Origin: an uncultured Muribaculaceae bacterium
GTDB lineage: Bacteria; Bacteroidota; Bacteroidia; Bacteroidales; Muribaculaceae
DNA: 22,568 nucleotides
Assembly (NCBI GenBank): GCA_910584735.1
Contig: CAJUBM010000037.1
Span: forward strand, 1 to 22,568
Direction of reading: 5' to 3'
Below, piece by piece: positions 1 through 7,302 of this stretch; position 1 is the stretch's first letter; every line of letters starts with the position of its first letter. The notes below the pieces were generated by a model. It saw only the letters and a list, made by a program, of their open reading frames with translations, searched no databases and was not told where the DNA came from. A program made the translations under genes and the position numbers.

Positions 1-39
1 GGCCGTCCCGGAGGTCCGGCGCCACTACCATCCGGCTTC
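1..39 (-). repeat. Dispersed GC-rich intergenic repeat, copy A (cut by window edge)
   Basis: Read on the minus strand, bases 39 to 2 are identical over 38 positions to 20708-20745. The first 20 bases of the family core (beginning AGCCGGATGG) also match 12278-12297. The copy reaches the window edge, so its other end is not visible. It lies beyond the 3' end of the MBOAT gene, outside any coding frame I can support. Function is unknown; a terminator-associated or REP-like palindrome is the simplest reading. Confidence 0.8.
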
Positions 40-62
40 TCGAAAGGTGTGGACGTTGTCAA

Positions 63-89
63 TAGAAAAGCCCCGGCTCTCGCAGGGGC
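63..89 (-). terminator. Intrinsic terminator, minus strand
   Basis: Read on the minus strand, GCCCC (89-85) pairs with GGGGC (74-70). Inside this a GC/GC pair closes a GAGA tetraloop after one mismatch, and a TTTTCT run follows. It could end the MBOAT operon 170 bp upstream, or a short transcript from the promoter-like box at 151-158. Confidence 0.55.
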
Positions 90-150
90 GTATTCGGTAA
101 ATTGGCTTACGTTTTGTGGTTAACGTTATGTTCTACATAATTTCACAATG

Positions 151-158
151 CAAAGATA
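151..158 (-). promoter_or_regulatory. Promoter-like -7 box upstream of the terminator at 63-89
   Basis: On the minus strand this reads TATCTTTG, matching the Bacteroidetes -7 consensus TAnnTTTG. I see no clear TTTG -33 box at the right distance. If it is used, the RNA would start near 147 and end at the hairpin at 63-89, giving a transcript of roughly 80 nt with no convincing reading frame. The 90-261 interval holds nothing else I can name. Confidence 0.3.
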
Positions 159-261
159 GGAGTTGGTTTTGTAACTTGCTAATTTACAGGTGAAATTACC
201 TAATATTGGGTAGTGGAAGGCGGTGGTATACCTATTATTGCGGAGTCGGCCTACCTAATTT

Positions 262-1896
262 TCAGTATTGCAGATATACGAATGGCACAATGTCGGCCTG
301 CCGTGTCTGTATGATTATGAATATGGCTATGGCAAGGATTACGGCCTGCGCAAGCAGGGGCATGGCGGAGAAACGCCCGAGCAGACGGTCGGTGAGCCTT
401 CGTGGAAGATAGTGCATTATGAACCCACCGACAATCAGGACCGTGATGGTGATGTAGCTTGCTATGAATGACGGTATTACTCCCGGACGGAAGTCGGTGA
501 ATATCTGCGAACACATCGTGCCGAGATGCGTAAGAGACGGGGCGCGGAATATCATCATGCCGACAGCGACCAATATCATAGTGAGCAGAATGTTGAGAGC
601 GGCACGGCGACGCGGCGGCATGCCCGCTACGAGTGGATGCCTGGTTCCATTCAATGCTTTATGCCCGGCCAGGAGGAGGGCGTTGTAGCCTCCCCAAAGT
701 AGATACATCCACGAGGCACCGTGCCACAGCCCACCCACGAGCATCGTTATCGTCAGGTTCCCGTATCGGCGTCCCCTACCCTTGCGGCTGCCCCCCAGGG
801 GGATATAGATGTAATCTTTGAGCCACGAGGAGAGCGATATGTGCCAGCGGCGCCAGAACTCAGTAGGGTTCTGCGACTTGAACGGAGCATCGAAGTTGGC
901 CTTGAAGCGGAATCCCATCAGCAGCGCCAAACCTATTGCCATATCGGAATATCCCGAGAAGTCGCAATAGATCTGTAGGGTGAACCCCGCGACCCCCATA
1001 AGGTTCTCGAAACCTGAATATAGCGCCGGATTGTCGAATATCCTGTCTACGAAATTGCCCGAAAGGTAATCGGCCACGATTACTTTCTTTACCAATCCGC
1101 AGATTATGAGGAATATCCCCTCCGACACCATTCCCCTTGTGGCCGTGGGGTTGCTCTTTATCTGCGGTAGCATATCGGCTGCGCGGACCACCGGGCCGGC
1201 CAGCAGCGGAGGGAAGAATGTGAGGAAGAAGATGTAATCGAGCAGGTTGTCGCAGGCTTTTATAGTGCCACGGTAGACATCGACCACGTAGCTTATCGAG
1301 CGGAACGAGAAGAACGATATTCCGGCTGGGAGTATTATGTCAAGCGGGTCGAAATGTGTGCCTGTTATGGACGCAAAGGTGTCAAACAGTAGGTTGAAGT
1401 ACTTGAAATAGACCAGCATACCCACGTTCAACGCTACATTCAACGCCACCAACAGCCTGCGTCTTAGCCGTGAGGTAGTGACCTCCATTACTCCCCCTAT
1501 CACGAAGTCGGCGAGGCATACCCCTAAGAGTATGAAGCAGTAGGAGGCGCTTGATTTCCAATAGAAATAGAGCGAGAATGAGATTACCACCAACGATTTC
1601 AGCATGCGCCTCCGGCTTGCTGCCTGGTATATGCCGATAAACAGGGTGAAAAGTATCAGGAACAAGCCGGTGTTGAAAAGCAGCGGGTTGGCGGCATCGA
1701 ATCCCATTACATCGCGGAGCAACGCGCTGTCAAGTTCCCTGAATTTCTCAGGGAGGGTGAAAACCTCGGGCATGGCCGTGATGCACCACCCTAACATGAA
1801 GAATGTCAGGGCTGCGAACATGGTCCATAGATGGCGCCCGTAACTACGGGCCGGACGCTGTTCGCACGTGTCGGTTTCGGGGTCGTATGCGTTCAC
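262..1896 (-). CDS. MBOAT family membrane-bound O-acyltransferase (AlgI/DltB-like)
   Basis: Polytopic inner-membrane protein of the MBOAT family, which moves acyl groups, usually acetyl, across the membrane toward a glycan acceptor. The family core is clear: FWRRWHISLSSWLKDYIYIP (residues about 347-366) and LWHGASW, with the presumed catalytic histidine at about residue 392 counted from the GTG. I chose the GTG at 1896 because it overlaps the TGA of the upstream SGNH gene in a GTGA junction, giving 544 residues. An ATG at 1974 would run 81 bases into the upstream gene, and an ATG at 1821 would start inside the first membrane helix. The two genes upstream encode SGNH-type exported proteins, so the three probably form one surface-polysaccharide O-acetylation unit resembling AlgI with AlgJ/AlgX. 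The acceptor glycan cannot be told from sequence. Family call is secure; the start is less so. Confidence 0.9.
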   Translation of the reverse strand: MNAYDPETDTCEQRPARSYGRHLWTMFAALTFFMLGWCITAMPEVFTLPEKFRELDSALLRDVMGFDAANPLLFNTGLFLILFTLFIGIYQAASRRRMLKSLVVISFSLYFYWKSSASYCFILLGVCLADFVIGGVMEVTTSRLRRRLLVALNVALNVGMLVYFKYFNLLFDTFASITGTHFDPLDIILPAGISFFSFRSISYVVDVYRGTIKACDNLLDYIFFLTFFPPLLAGPVVRAADMLPQIKSNPTATRGMVSEGIFLIICGLVKKVIVADYLSGNFVDRIFDNPALYSGFENLMGVAGFTLQIYCDFSGYSDMAIGLALLMGFRFKANFDAPFKSQNPTEFWRRWHISLSSWLKDYIYIPLGGSRKGRGRRYGNLTITMLVGGLWHGASWMYLLWGGYNALLLAGHKALNGTRHPLVAGMPPRRRAALNILLTMILVAVGMMIFRAPSLTHLGTMCSQIFTDFRPGVIPSFIASYITITVLIVGGFIMHYLPRRLTDRLLGRFSAMPLLAQAVILAIAIFIIIQTRQADIVPFVYLQY

Positions 1897-3227
1897 TCGA
1901 CGTGAGGTCTGTTTTCCAAGGTTTCTATGAGAGCATCGGCAAGCAGTTGTCCCATAAGGGAATATCCGTTCCATGAGAGATGTATGCGGTCACGGCTGAA
2001 AAGCCCGGTCCGAATCCATTCATGCGAGGAGCCTGTACCTCCGGCTACTTCGTAGAAGTCATAGACGGCTATGCGGTGTGTTGCGCCGTAATCTTTTATA
2101 AGGTCGCGGAAACGGGCTACTTTCTCATGGGGAGCGTATCGCCCATGGGTATTTTTCTGTGTCTCGGCGGGAGTTGTTAGCAATATACGGCTGTCGGGAT
2201 TCTCGTTGTGCAGTTCCGCCACAAGCGCGTCAACCGATTCAACGAAGGCTTCCTCTGAAAGATTGCCCCACGCATCGTTTGTACCCAGCGATATTATTAT
2301 CAGGTCGGGATTCATGAGCGATATGCCACGTCCCGTATCAAGACCGAGATAAGAGGAATATGCAGCCCCGTTGTTTCCTATAGCGCTGAATTCCACCCCT
2401 CCGTAACCGGCAAGGAGTTCGATTCCGCCGATGGATGTCTCTCCGGCGGAGCGCATATCCAGTGTGCACTCCGGCAGGGAACGGCGCAGGTCAATCTCCA
2501 TGCAGCCGCTACCTGAAATCTTTGTGGAATAACCTATCTCGCGCCCGTCCGCGTTGGTGATTCTGAGAACCTGAGGAGTGATTCCACCGTAATAGAGCTT
2601 TAATTTGTGGAACTCCGTCTGACCGCTCTGTGCCATAAATTTCACCGTGAGGTCGAAATCGTCTGCCGGAGGGGTAGCCGAGACGCCTGTAAACAGCATT
2701 GGGGAGGCCCATGGTCGCTTCATCAGCCGTGCCGTGCGCCATCCGGGAGTGGACGATGTTATGCGGTAGTCGGCGGGTTGGTTCGTCCCGGCGAGTTTAA
2801 GAGGGGTAATCATACCCCTGCCGGCACTTCCGTAGCGGTTCTGGAGTATGCGGCGTGTAACTCCCGTGGCTCCGTCAGCTTGGATGTGGGAATCCCCGAT
2901 GAGTACTATACGGAACGGCGTGGAGCCCGTATCGGCCACGCGCCGCGACAGCGGCCCCCAGTCGGCGCCGTTCATGGTTATATGGTTGGCCTCGATATCC
3001 AACCAGGGATATGCCTCATAGCTGCGGTGGATGTAGGGGGGTGGGAGGGTGTCGCCGTGGATAGCCGGACTGACGCGCAGTTCCTCCTGTGCGTCATCGG
3101 GACATACGGCGATGCGGTCGGTCATCGGCGCTTGTGGTTCAGACGCTAAGATGAACGACCCTATCAGGACTGCCACAAGGGTCACACACAGAGATATATA
3201 TTTAGAGGATATATATTTAGTTTTCAT
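1893..3227 (-). CDS. Exported SGNH/GDSL-type hydrolase or O-acetyltransferase, distal copy
   Basis: Protein of 444 residues with an N-terminal membrane or signal segment (about 10-28), so probably periplasmic. SGNH blocks are visible: GDSH with nucleophile Ser113, SLGTND as the block with Gly and Asn, and a C-terminal DRIH giving Asp413 and His416. SGNH proteins beside an MBOAT gene usually take the acetyl group from the membrane partner and place it on a polysaccharide, but some are esterases. Its start overlaps the stop of the preceding SGNH gene by 11 bases, and its stop overlaps the MBOAT GTG by 4, which suggests translational coupling. The N-terminus carries a small tandem duplication (KYISSKYIS), also plain in the DNA as a repeated ATATATTTAG. 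It is distantly related in layout to the next gene, as if from an old duplication. Confidence 0.85.
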   Translation of the reverse strand: MKTKYISSKYISLCVTLVAVLIGSFILASEPQAPMTDRIAVCPDDAQEELRVSPAIHGDTLPPPYIHRSYEAYPWLDIEANHITMNGADWGPLSRRVADTGSTPFRIVLIGDSHIQADGATGVTRRILQNRYGSAGRGMITPLKLAGTNQPADYRITSSTPGWRTARLMKRPWASPMLFTGVSATPPADDFDLTVKFMAQSGQTEFHKLKLYYGGITPQVLRITNADGREIGYSTKISGSGCMEIDLRRSLPECTLDMRSAGETSIGGIELLAGYGGVEFSAIGNNGAAYSSYLGLDTGRGISLMNPDLIIISLGTNDAWGNLSEEAFVESVDALVAELHNENPDSRILLTTPAETQKNTHGRYAPHEKVARFRDLIKDYGATHRIAVYDFYEVAGGTGSSHEWIRTGLFSRDRIHLSWNGYSLMGQLLADALIETLENRPHVE

Positions 3228-4662
3228 CGGTTCGATTGTTTTTTACGGCGTCCTCTATGGCCTGCATAAGCAACGATGCCATGCGGGCGCCCCCCTTGAA
3301 GTTCATGTGGATATAGTCGGCGTTCACGCGGCCCTCCTCGCGCCAGCGCACAATGGCATCCTCGCCACCCATAGCCTCGCGGGTGTCCCAGAACAATACA
3401 CCCGCTTTGCGGGCAGTAAGTCGCTGTGCTTCAACCATATAGGGTAGGGTGGGGGTGGAGCGTACCCCGCTGCCCGACTTCTGCCCACGGTCGCCGGCAC
3501 CCATCATTATTATATCGGCACCGGGATAGGATTCTTTGAGACGGGAAAGCACCTTCCCCATCATACGTGAGTAATATGAATAGTCTTTCTGTTTGGCGCT
3601 CAGGGCGTTCAGACCGTATTCCACTATGATAAGGTCGTAATCCACGAAACGCGCCATGTCGCGGGCAAGCGCGGGGGAGATACCTTGGTGGGTTATGCCG
3701 GAATTGCCGCGAAGCGACATACAGTCAAGTGCGATTCCCGAGTTGTCGTTCAGCCATATGCCGTAGACCGTCAGGTGCTTCACCGACTTGTTGGTGAGTG
3801 CCAGCGAGTTCATCTCACCCTCCAGACAGATTGCCTGCACCTTTTCCGAGGGGGCTATGTGGTGTTCCTCCGTTCCGTTCCCGGTGTCGGTGCAGAGTGT
3901 TCCCGGCGAGGAGGCTTTGAACAGTATTGTGGCCGTGTTCCAGCCCGTGGCTGAGACCTGTCCCGGGGATGGGGTTTTCCAGGTTGCGGTGGCGCCGGGT
4001 TCCCCGGTGAACCGTTGCCCCGAGAGCCAGCGGCAGTCGGCGGAGGCATCGTTGCGCAGGTCATGGTCTTTCCATCCCTTGTCGCTCTGGCGTATGGATT
4101 GCCGGAAGCCCGACACTATATTGTGGGGCGTCACATATCCTACGCCCCGGCCGCCGTAACGTTTCTGAAGCTCACGGCGCAAATCCTGGGTGAAAATATC
4201 CCCCTCGATGTATGAATCACCTATCACGGCGATACGCACCGGCCTTACCGCCCGCTTTTCCAAAGCCTTCATAAACCGCCTGAGGCCGTTGCCCGAAAGC
4301 GAGTAATCTTCCAAGATAACCAGATTGCCTCTGCGTGTCGCCACCGCCGGCCTTAGCAGCGAGTCGGGAATCTCCGCGCCTGCCGCTACCGCCGCCTCGG
4401 TTGCCGCCATCGCTATTTTCAGCCTTTCAGCTTCCCCCTGTTCACTATCTCGCGCTTGTGCTGCCACAAGAGCCGGATCCACATCCTCCCCGCCTTCCGT
4501 ATGCATCTCCTTTACCCGTGATATATCTTCCAACAGATTGAAATCCTTGAAGAAACCTCCCGAAACACCTCCCCACGGCACGAGTGACAGCGCCGCCACC
4601 GCTGCTACCGCTACAGCCACCACCAAGAACGGTCTGCCCGGTTTATTCTGATAGTATTCCAT
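3217..4662 (-). CDS. Membrane-anchored SGNH/GDSL-type protein, proximal copy
   Basis: Protein of 481 residues with one N-terminal transmembrane helix (about 11-30) followed by a charged and alanine-rich linker to about residue 100, then an SGNH-like domain. Motifs: VIGDSYIEGD with Ser150, EYGLNA (348-353) and DYIHMN with Asp449 and His452, so the catalytic triad looks intact. Ser-His-Asp proteins of this kind paired with MBOAT enzymes act in acetylation of extracytoplasmic glycans. It is the first of the three acetylation genes and starts 25 bases after the restriction endonuclease stop. GC content and codon use are back to the GC-rich style here, unlike the restriction-modification pair just upstream. 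The division of labour between the two SGNH proteins is not visible in the sequence. Confidence 0.82.
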   Translation of the reverse strand: MEYYQNKPGRPFLVVAVAVAAVAALSLVPWGGVSGGFFKDFNLLEDISRVKEMHTEGGEDVDPALVAAQARDSEQGEAERLKIAMAATEAAVAAGAEIPDSLLRPAVATRRGNLVILEDYSLSGNGLRRFMKALEKRAVRPVRIAVIGDSYIEGDIFTQDLRRELQKRYGGRGVGYVTPHNIVSGFRQSIRQSDKGWKDHDLRNDASADCRWLSGQRFTGEPGATATWKTPSPGQVSATGWNTATILFKASSPGTLCTDTGNGTEEHHIAPSEKVQAICLEGEMNSLALTNKSVKHLTVYGIWLNDNSGIALDCMSLRGNSGITHQGISPALARDMARFVDYDLIIVEYGLNALSAKQKDYSYYSRMMGKVLSRLKESYPGADIIMMGAGDRGQKSGSGVRSTPTLPYMVEAQRLTARKAGVLFWDTREAMGGEDAIVRWREEGRVNADYIHMNFKGGARMASLLMQAIEDAVKNNRTDEN

Positions 4663-4687
4663 GAGAGAGGTTTTAATTGCTCGAAAT

Positions 4688-5419
4688 CTATACGTTATTT
4701 AGTGAGTTGAGTTTTACTATCTTGGTCCAATTGATAGATCCGTCATAATCACAATAACTATTGGCAAACTCTAAGGTGAAACGAGTTATCATTCTATGAT
4801 ATTCCATCATGTATTCGGCATTTTTTTCATGTGCCTTAGTACCTAATGGCTTGATTAGATCAATATATAAATCGGGTGAGCCTGATATGAATTCCCAAAA
4901 AGACTTGCCGCACAGCTTCAAGTGAGTTGTTTTGTTGGGATTTTTCTCAAGGCCGTAACAACATCCCTCGATGGCCTCGCATGGACGTTTATTCCCGCTC
5001 GTACGATAAATTCGTTGCGCTTTTATGAAATTATCCTTTAGTTTGGCTAATGAAGAAGAGTTGGACCATCTTGGACCAGATTTAATGCTTACTACATAAT
5101 GTATACCATCCTTATCTAATTCAAGGTCAATGCCTTCACTTGTGCTTTTTGTTCCATTGTAAACCAAACCTGCGATGTATATTGCAAGTTGTTCAAGCCA
5201 GTCTCCAAACATGGTTTCTTCTGCTGATGAAAGAAATGCAGAAGCTATACTTTCCACAATTTCCTGTGGAGTATTTAAGTCTTTGGCTCTATATAAGTAT
5301 GGATTTTTTTGTTTAAGCAACTTTGTTAGATTAAGTGTAGTCAACTTATGTATTCTGGACTTGTGGAAAGAACCGATGTTTTCCTCAACATATTCTTCGA
5401 TTTTTTTGATTAAATCCAT
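4688..5419 (-). CDS. Type II restriction endonuclease, PmeII/EcoO109I-like
   Basis: Protein of 243 residues resembling, from memory of the family, PmeII-type type II endonucleases related to EcoO109I (RGGNCCY type). The core reads EGIDLELD, then HYVVSIKSG, a PD-(D/E)xK-like arrangement with Asp98 and Lys113. The position before the lysine pair is Ser111 rather than Glu, which I recall as usual for the PmeII group; Glu76 or Glu100 could supply the missing acid. It starts 6 bases after the methyltransferase stop and so forms a co-transcribed methyltransferase-first restriction-modification pair. Base composition is clearly AT-richer than genes on both sides, suggesting horizontal transfer. The recognition site is not deducible, and the subfamily name rests on recall rather than a search. 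Confidence 0.75.
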   Translation of the reverse strand: MDLIKKIEEYVEENIGSFHKSRIHKLTTLNLTKLLKQKNPYLYRAKDLNTPQEIVESIASAFLSSAEETMFGDWLEQLAIYIAGLVYNGTKSTSEGIDLELDKDGIHYVVSIKSGPRWSNSSSLAKLKDNFIKAQRIYRTSGNKRPCEAIEGCCYGLEKNPNKTTHLKLCGKSFWEFISGSPDLYIDLIKPLGTKAHEKNAEYMMEYHRMITRFTLEFANSYCDYDGSINWTKIVKLNSLNNV

Positions 5420-5425
5420 AGTGGG

Positions 5426-6634
5426 TCAGTGCGATTTTGATTTGTTGTTACGATTGTTGTAGGTGGCTTTTGTCTCAAACAGACGCATCAGGTCATTATC
5501 AATAGCCTGTGAATAGCGCGAATATGGAATCTTGTTCGTTATCTCCTCTTTTGGAGAGGTTAGGCCTTGGATATGCCGCATTATCTGTCTGCCTACGGCA
5601 TATCCCAGTCCTACAGGAACCGCATTGCCGATTTGCCGATATACTGATGTGAGATTTCCTACAAACTTCCAATCATCGGGGAACTGTTGTATACGGCTAT
5701 ATTCTTCAATGGAAAGAGGTCGTAATTGATTGGGGTGACATAGTAGGGTCGCTGGCATCGTTGGGCTTGTGACGAGGGTTGGTGATGGCTCGGAGTAACT
5801 AAGCCTACGTAAGAAGCCAGTTTTTCCTCCTCCAAGATAGTATGCCTTACCTAAAGCCTCTTTAGCTTTGTCTGGTGGCAGCTGACGCCAATTTTCACCC
5901 TCTTTTAGCAATTCGAGGAAGGGGATACTTTTCGGGCGTAATGGTATATATTGGAGATTATTATTTTTTTCCAAATCTCTGATAGTTTCTCCGAGGGTTA
6001 TCCATTTTTGAGTGTTAAAATCCCCGTTTTCCGAATGTGTAGGGGTGGGTAGAGGTACTCGTTCTCCCATATGCCCGATTATTATTACACGTTCTCTTTT
6101 TTCGGGGACACCGTAATTCGCCGAATTCAACAATGCATAACTCAGTGTATATCCGAGTTTTTTGAATTCCGAGATTAAGAAATGTATAACACTTCCTTTT
6201 ATGGCTGTTATATCTGCATATTCGCTATATTCTGCCGGAATAGAATTGATTTTAGCAGAAAGCAGTCCCCTGACATTCTCCAGAATGAAATATCGGGGTC
6301 TTATTTCGGAAACTACTCTTAGATATTGAATTATAAGGTTGCCACGGAAATCAGACAACCCTTTTTGGCGTCCGGCTGTGGAAAATGCTTGACATGGTGG
6401 TCCTCCGATGACCATGGTTACTTGTCCGGATTCCAGTCCGGCTGTTGTTAGGATTTTCTCAGATGATACATTGGTTATGTCATCTTCTATTACGGGAATA
6501 GAGGTATTTGTACGTATTGTTTGGGCAGCTTTTTTATCTTTTTCTACGCAGACCTTTATGTTGAACCCGGCTTTTTCAATGCCAAGATCCAATCCCATGG
6601 CGCCTGAGAATAAAGATACTACATTATATGACAT
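5426..6634 (-). CDS. DNA (cytosine-5) methyltransferase of a type II restriction-modification system
   Basis: C5-cytosine methyltransferase of 402 residues that uses S-adenosylmethionine to protect host DNA from the adjacent endonuclease. All main motifs are in order: motif I LFSGAMGLDLG (8-18), motif IV GGPPCQAFS with catalytic Cys81, motif VI ENV (119-121), motif VIII at about 174-183 (YGVPEKRERV), and motif X GNAVP (336-340). The target-recognition region lies at roughly 195-290. It lies 14 bases downstream of wbqC and 6 bases upstream of the endonuclease gene. Having the methyltransferase first favours modification before cutting. Composition is AT-rich relative to flanking genes. The specific methylated sequence is unknown. 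Confidence 0.95.
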   Translation of the reverse strand: MSYNVVSLFSGAMGLDLGIEKAGFNIKVCVEKDKKAAQTIRTNTSIPVIEDDITNVSSEKILTTAGLESGQVTMVIGGPPCQAFSTAGRQKGLSDFRGNLIIQYLRVVSEIRPRYFILENVRGLLSAKINSIPAEYSEYADITAIKGSVIHFLISEFKKLGYTLSYALLNSANYGVPEKRERVIIIGHMGERVPLPTPTHSENGDFNTQKWITLGETIRDLEKNNNLQYIPLRPKSIPFLELLKEGENWRQLPPDKAKEALGKAYYLGGGKTGFLRRLSYSEPSPTLVTSPTMPATLLCHPNQLRPLSIEEYSRIQQFPDDWKFVGNLTSVYRQIGNAVPVGLGYAVGRQIMRHIQGLTSPKEEITNKIPYSRYSQAIDNDLMRLFETKATYNNRNNKSKSH

Positions 6635-6648
6635 TTGATAATAATCCT

Positions 6649-7281
6649 CTAATTAGTTGTAATCATTTGGCTTATACAGGTGCGGAGGTAGAGGGGGGCT
6701 TCCGGGCCGAGGTTGAAGATGAGGTCAAGAACTGATAGATTCGGGAGGAAACCCAGCCTATTGGCGCGGATCTGCCAATAGGGGGGCAGGGCAGGAAGGA
6801 CGGGTGTAACTTGTATGACGGGTAGGACGAGTGGGACTTCCCGGATGCCGAGGCAACGGCGTATTTCGTTATCAATAGCCGAATTAAGTGATGAAAGGGT
6901 GGGGTAGCGGTCGGTCACTCCGTCGGAGAGGAACGGCAGGAAGCGGTCGATGTAGAATTCAAAGAACGGGGTTCGTCCGTAGGCTGATTCAAGCGTCACG
7001 CGGTGTATGTGCCACCAGCGTCCGTGCGGGCTAAGCCCTACATCGCGCCATGTGGCGTTGCGTATGCCGTGGGGCTTGGCTATTGATGCTGTGAGGGTGG
7101 TAGTGCCGTCCTTGTCGGCGATGGTGCAGCGGTGGGCTTCCTTCCGGCGTTTGTCGAAGAGGATGTCGTAGTCCACTGTGGCGCTCCCGAAAGCAGCTGC
7201 AAGTACGTAGTACCCCACCTCCCCGTAATATCGCGGAGGTAGCATGATGCCGTAGTCGGGAAACCTCACCAGTTCATCCAT
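6649..7281 (-). CDS. WbqC family protein
   Basis: Protein of 210 residues with the WbqC-family layout: an N-terminal LPPRYYGEVGYYVL segment, a central WRDVGLSPHGRWWHIH stretch, ESAYGRTPFFEFY (about 108-120) and a C-terminal LIFNLGPEAP. WbqC proteins are linked to surface polysaccharide loci but have no firmly known reaction. In Bacteroidales the gene often sits beside lepB and dapB, as it does here, starting 21 bases after the lepB stop. The last residues (CISQMITTN) fall in the AT-rich DNA of the adjoining restriction-modification pair, so the original C-terminus may have been replaced when that pair arrived. The family assignment is fairly secure; the function is not. Confidence 0.85.
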   Translation of the reverse strand: MDELVRFPDYGIMLPPRYYGEVGYYVLAAAFGSATVDYDILFDKRRKEAHRCTIADKDGTTTLTASIAKPHGIRNATWRDVGLSPHGRWWHIHRVTLESAYGRTPFFEFYIDRFLPFLSDGVTDRYPTLSSLNSAIDNEIRRCLGIREVPLVLPVIQVTPVLPALPPYWQIRANRLGFLPNLSVLDLIFNLGPEAPLYLRTCISQMITTN

Positions 7282-7302
7282 GTGGCTTGCGGAAAGGTGC
7301 TG

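Noticed and set aside
2607..3149. Plus-strand 180-codon open frame
   Set aside because: Lies wholly antisense to the distal SGNH gene, which has clear motifs and a signal segment.
3191..3220. Tandem ATATATTTAG repeat
   Set aside because: It lies inside the start of the distal SGNH gene and only duplicates a few signal-segment codons; treated as a minor note there.
4688..6634. Possible transposon carrying the restriction-modification genes
   Set aside because: No terminal inverted repeats, target duplication or transposase/integrase could be seen at the borders.
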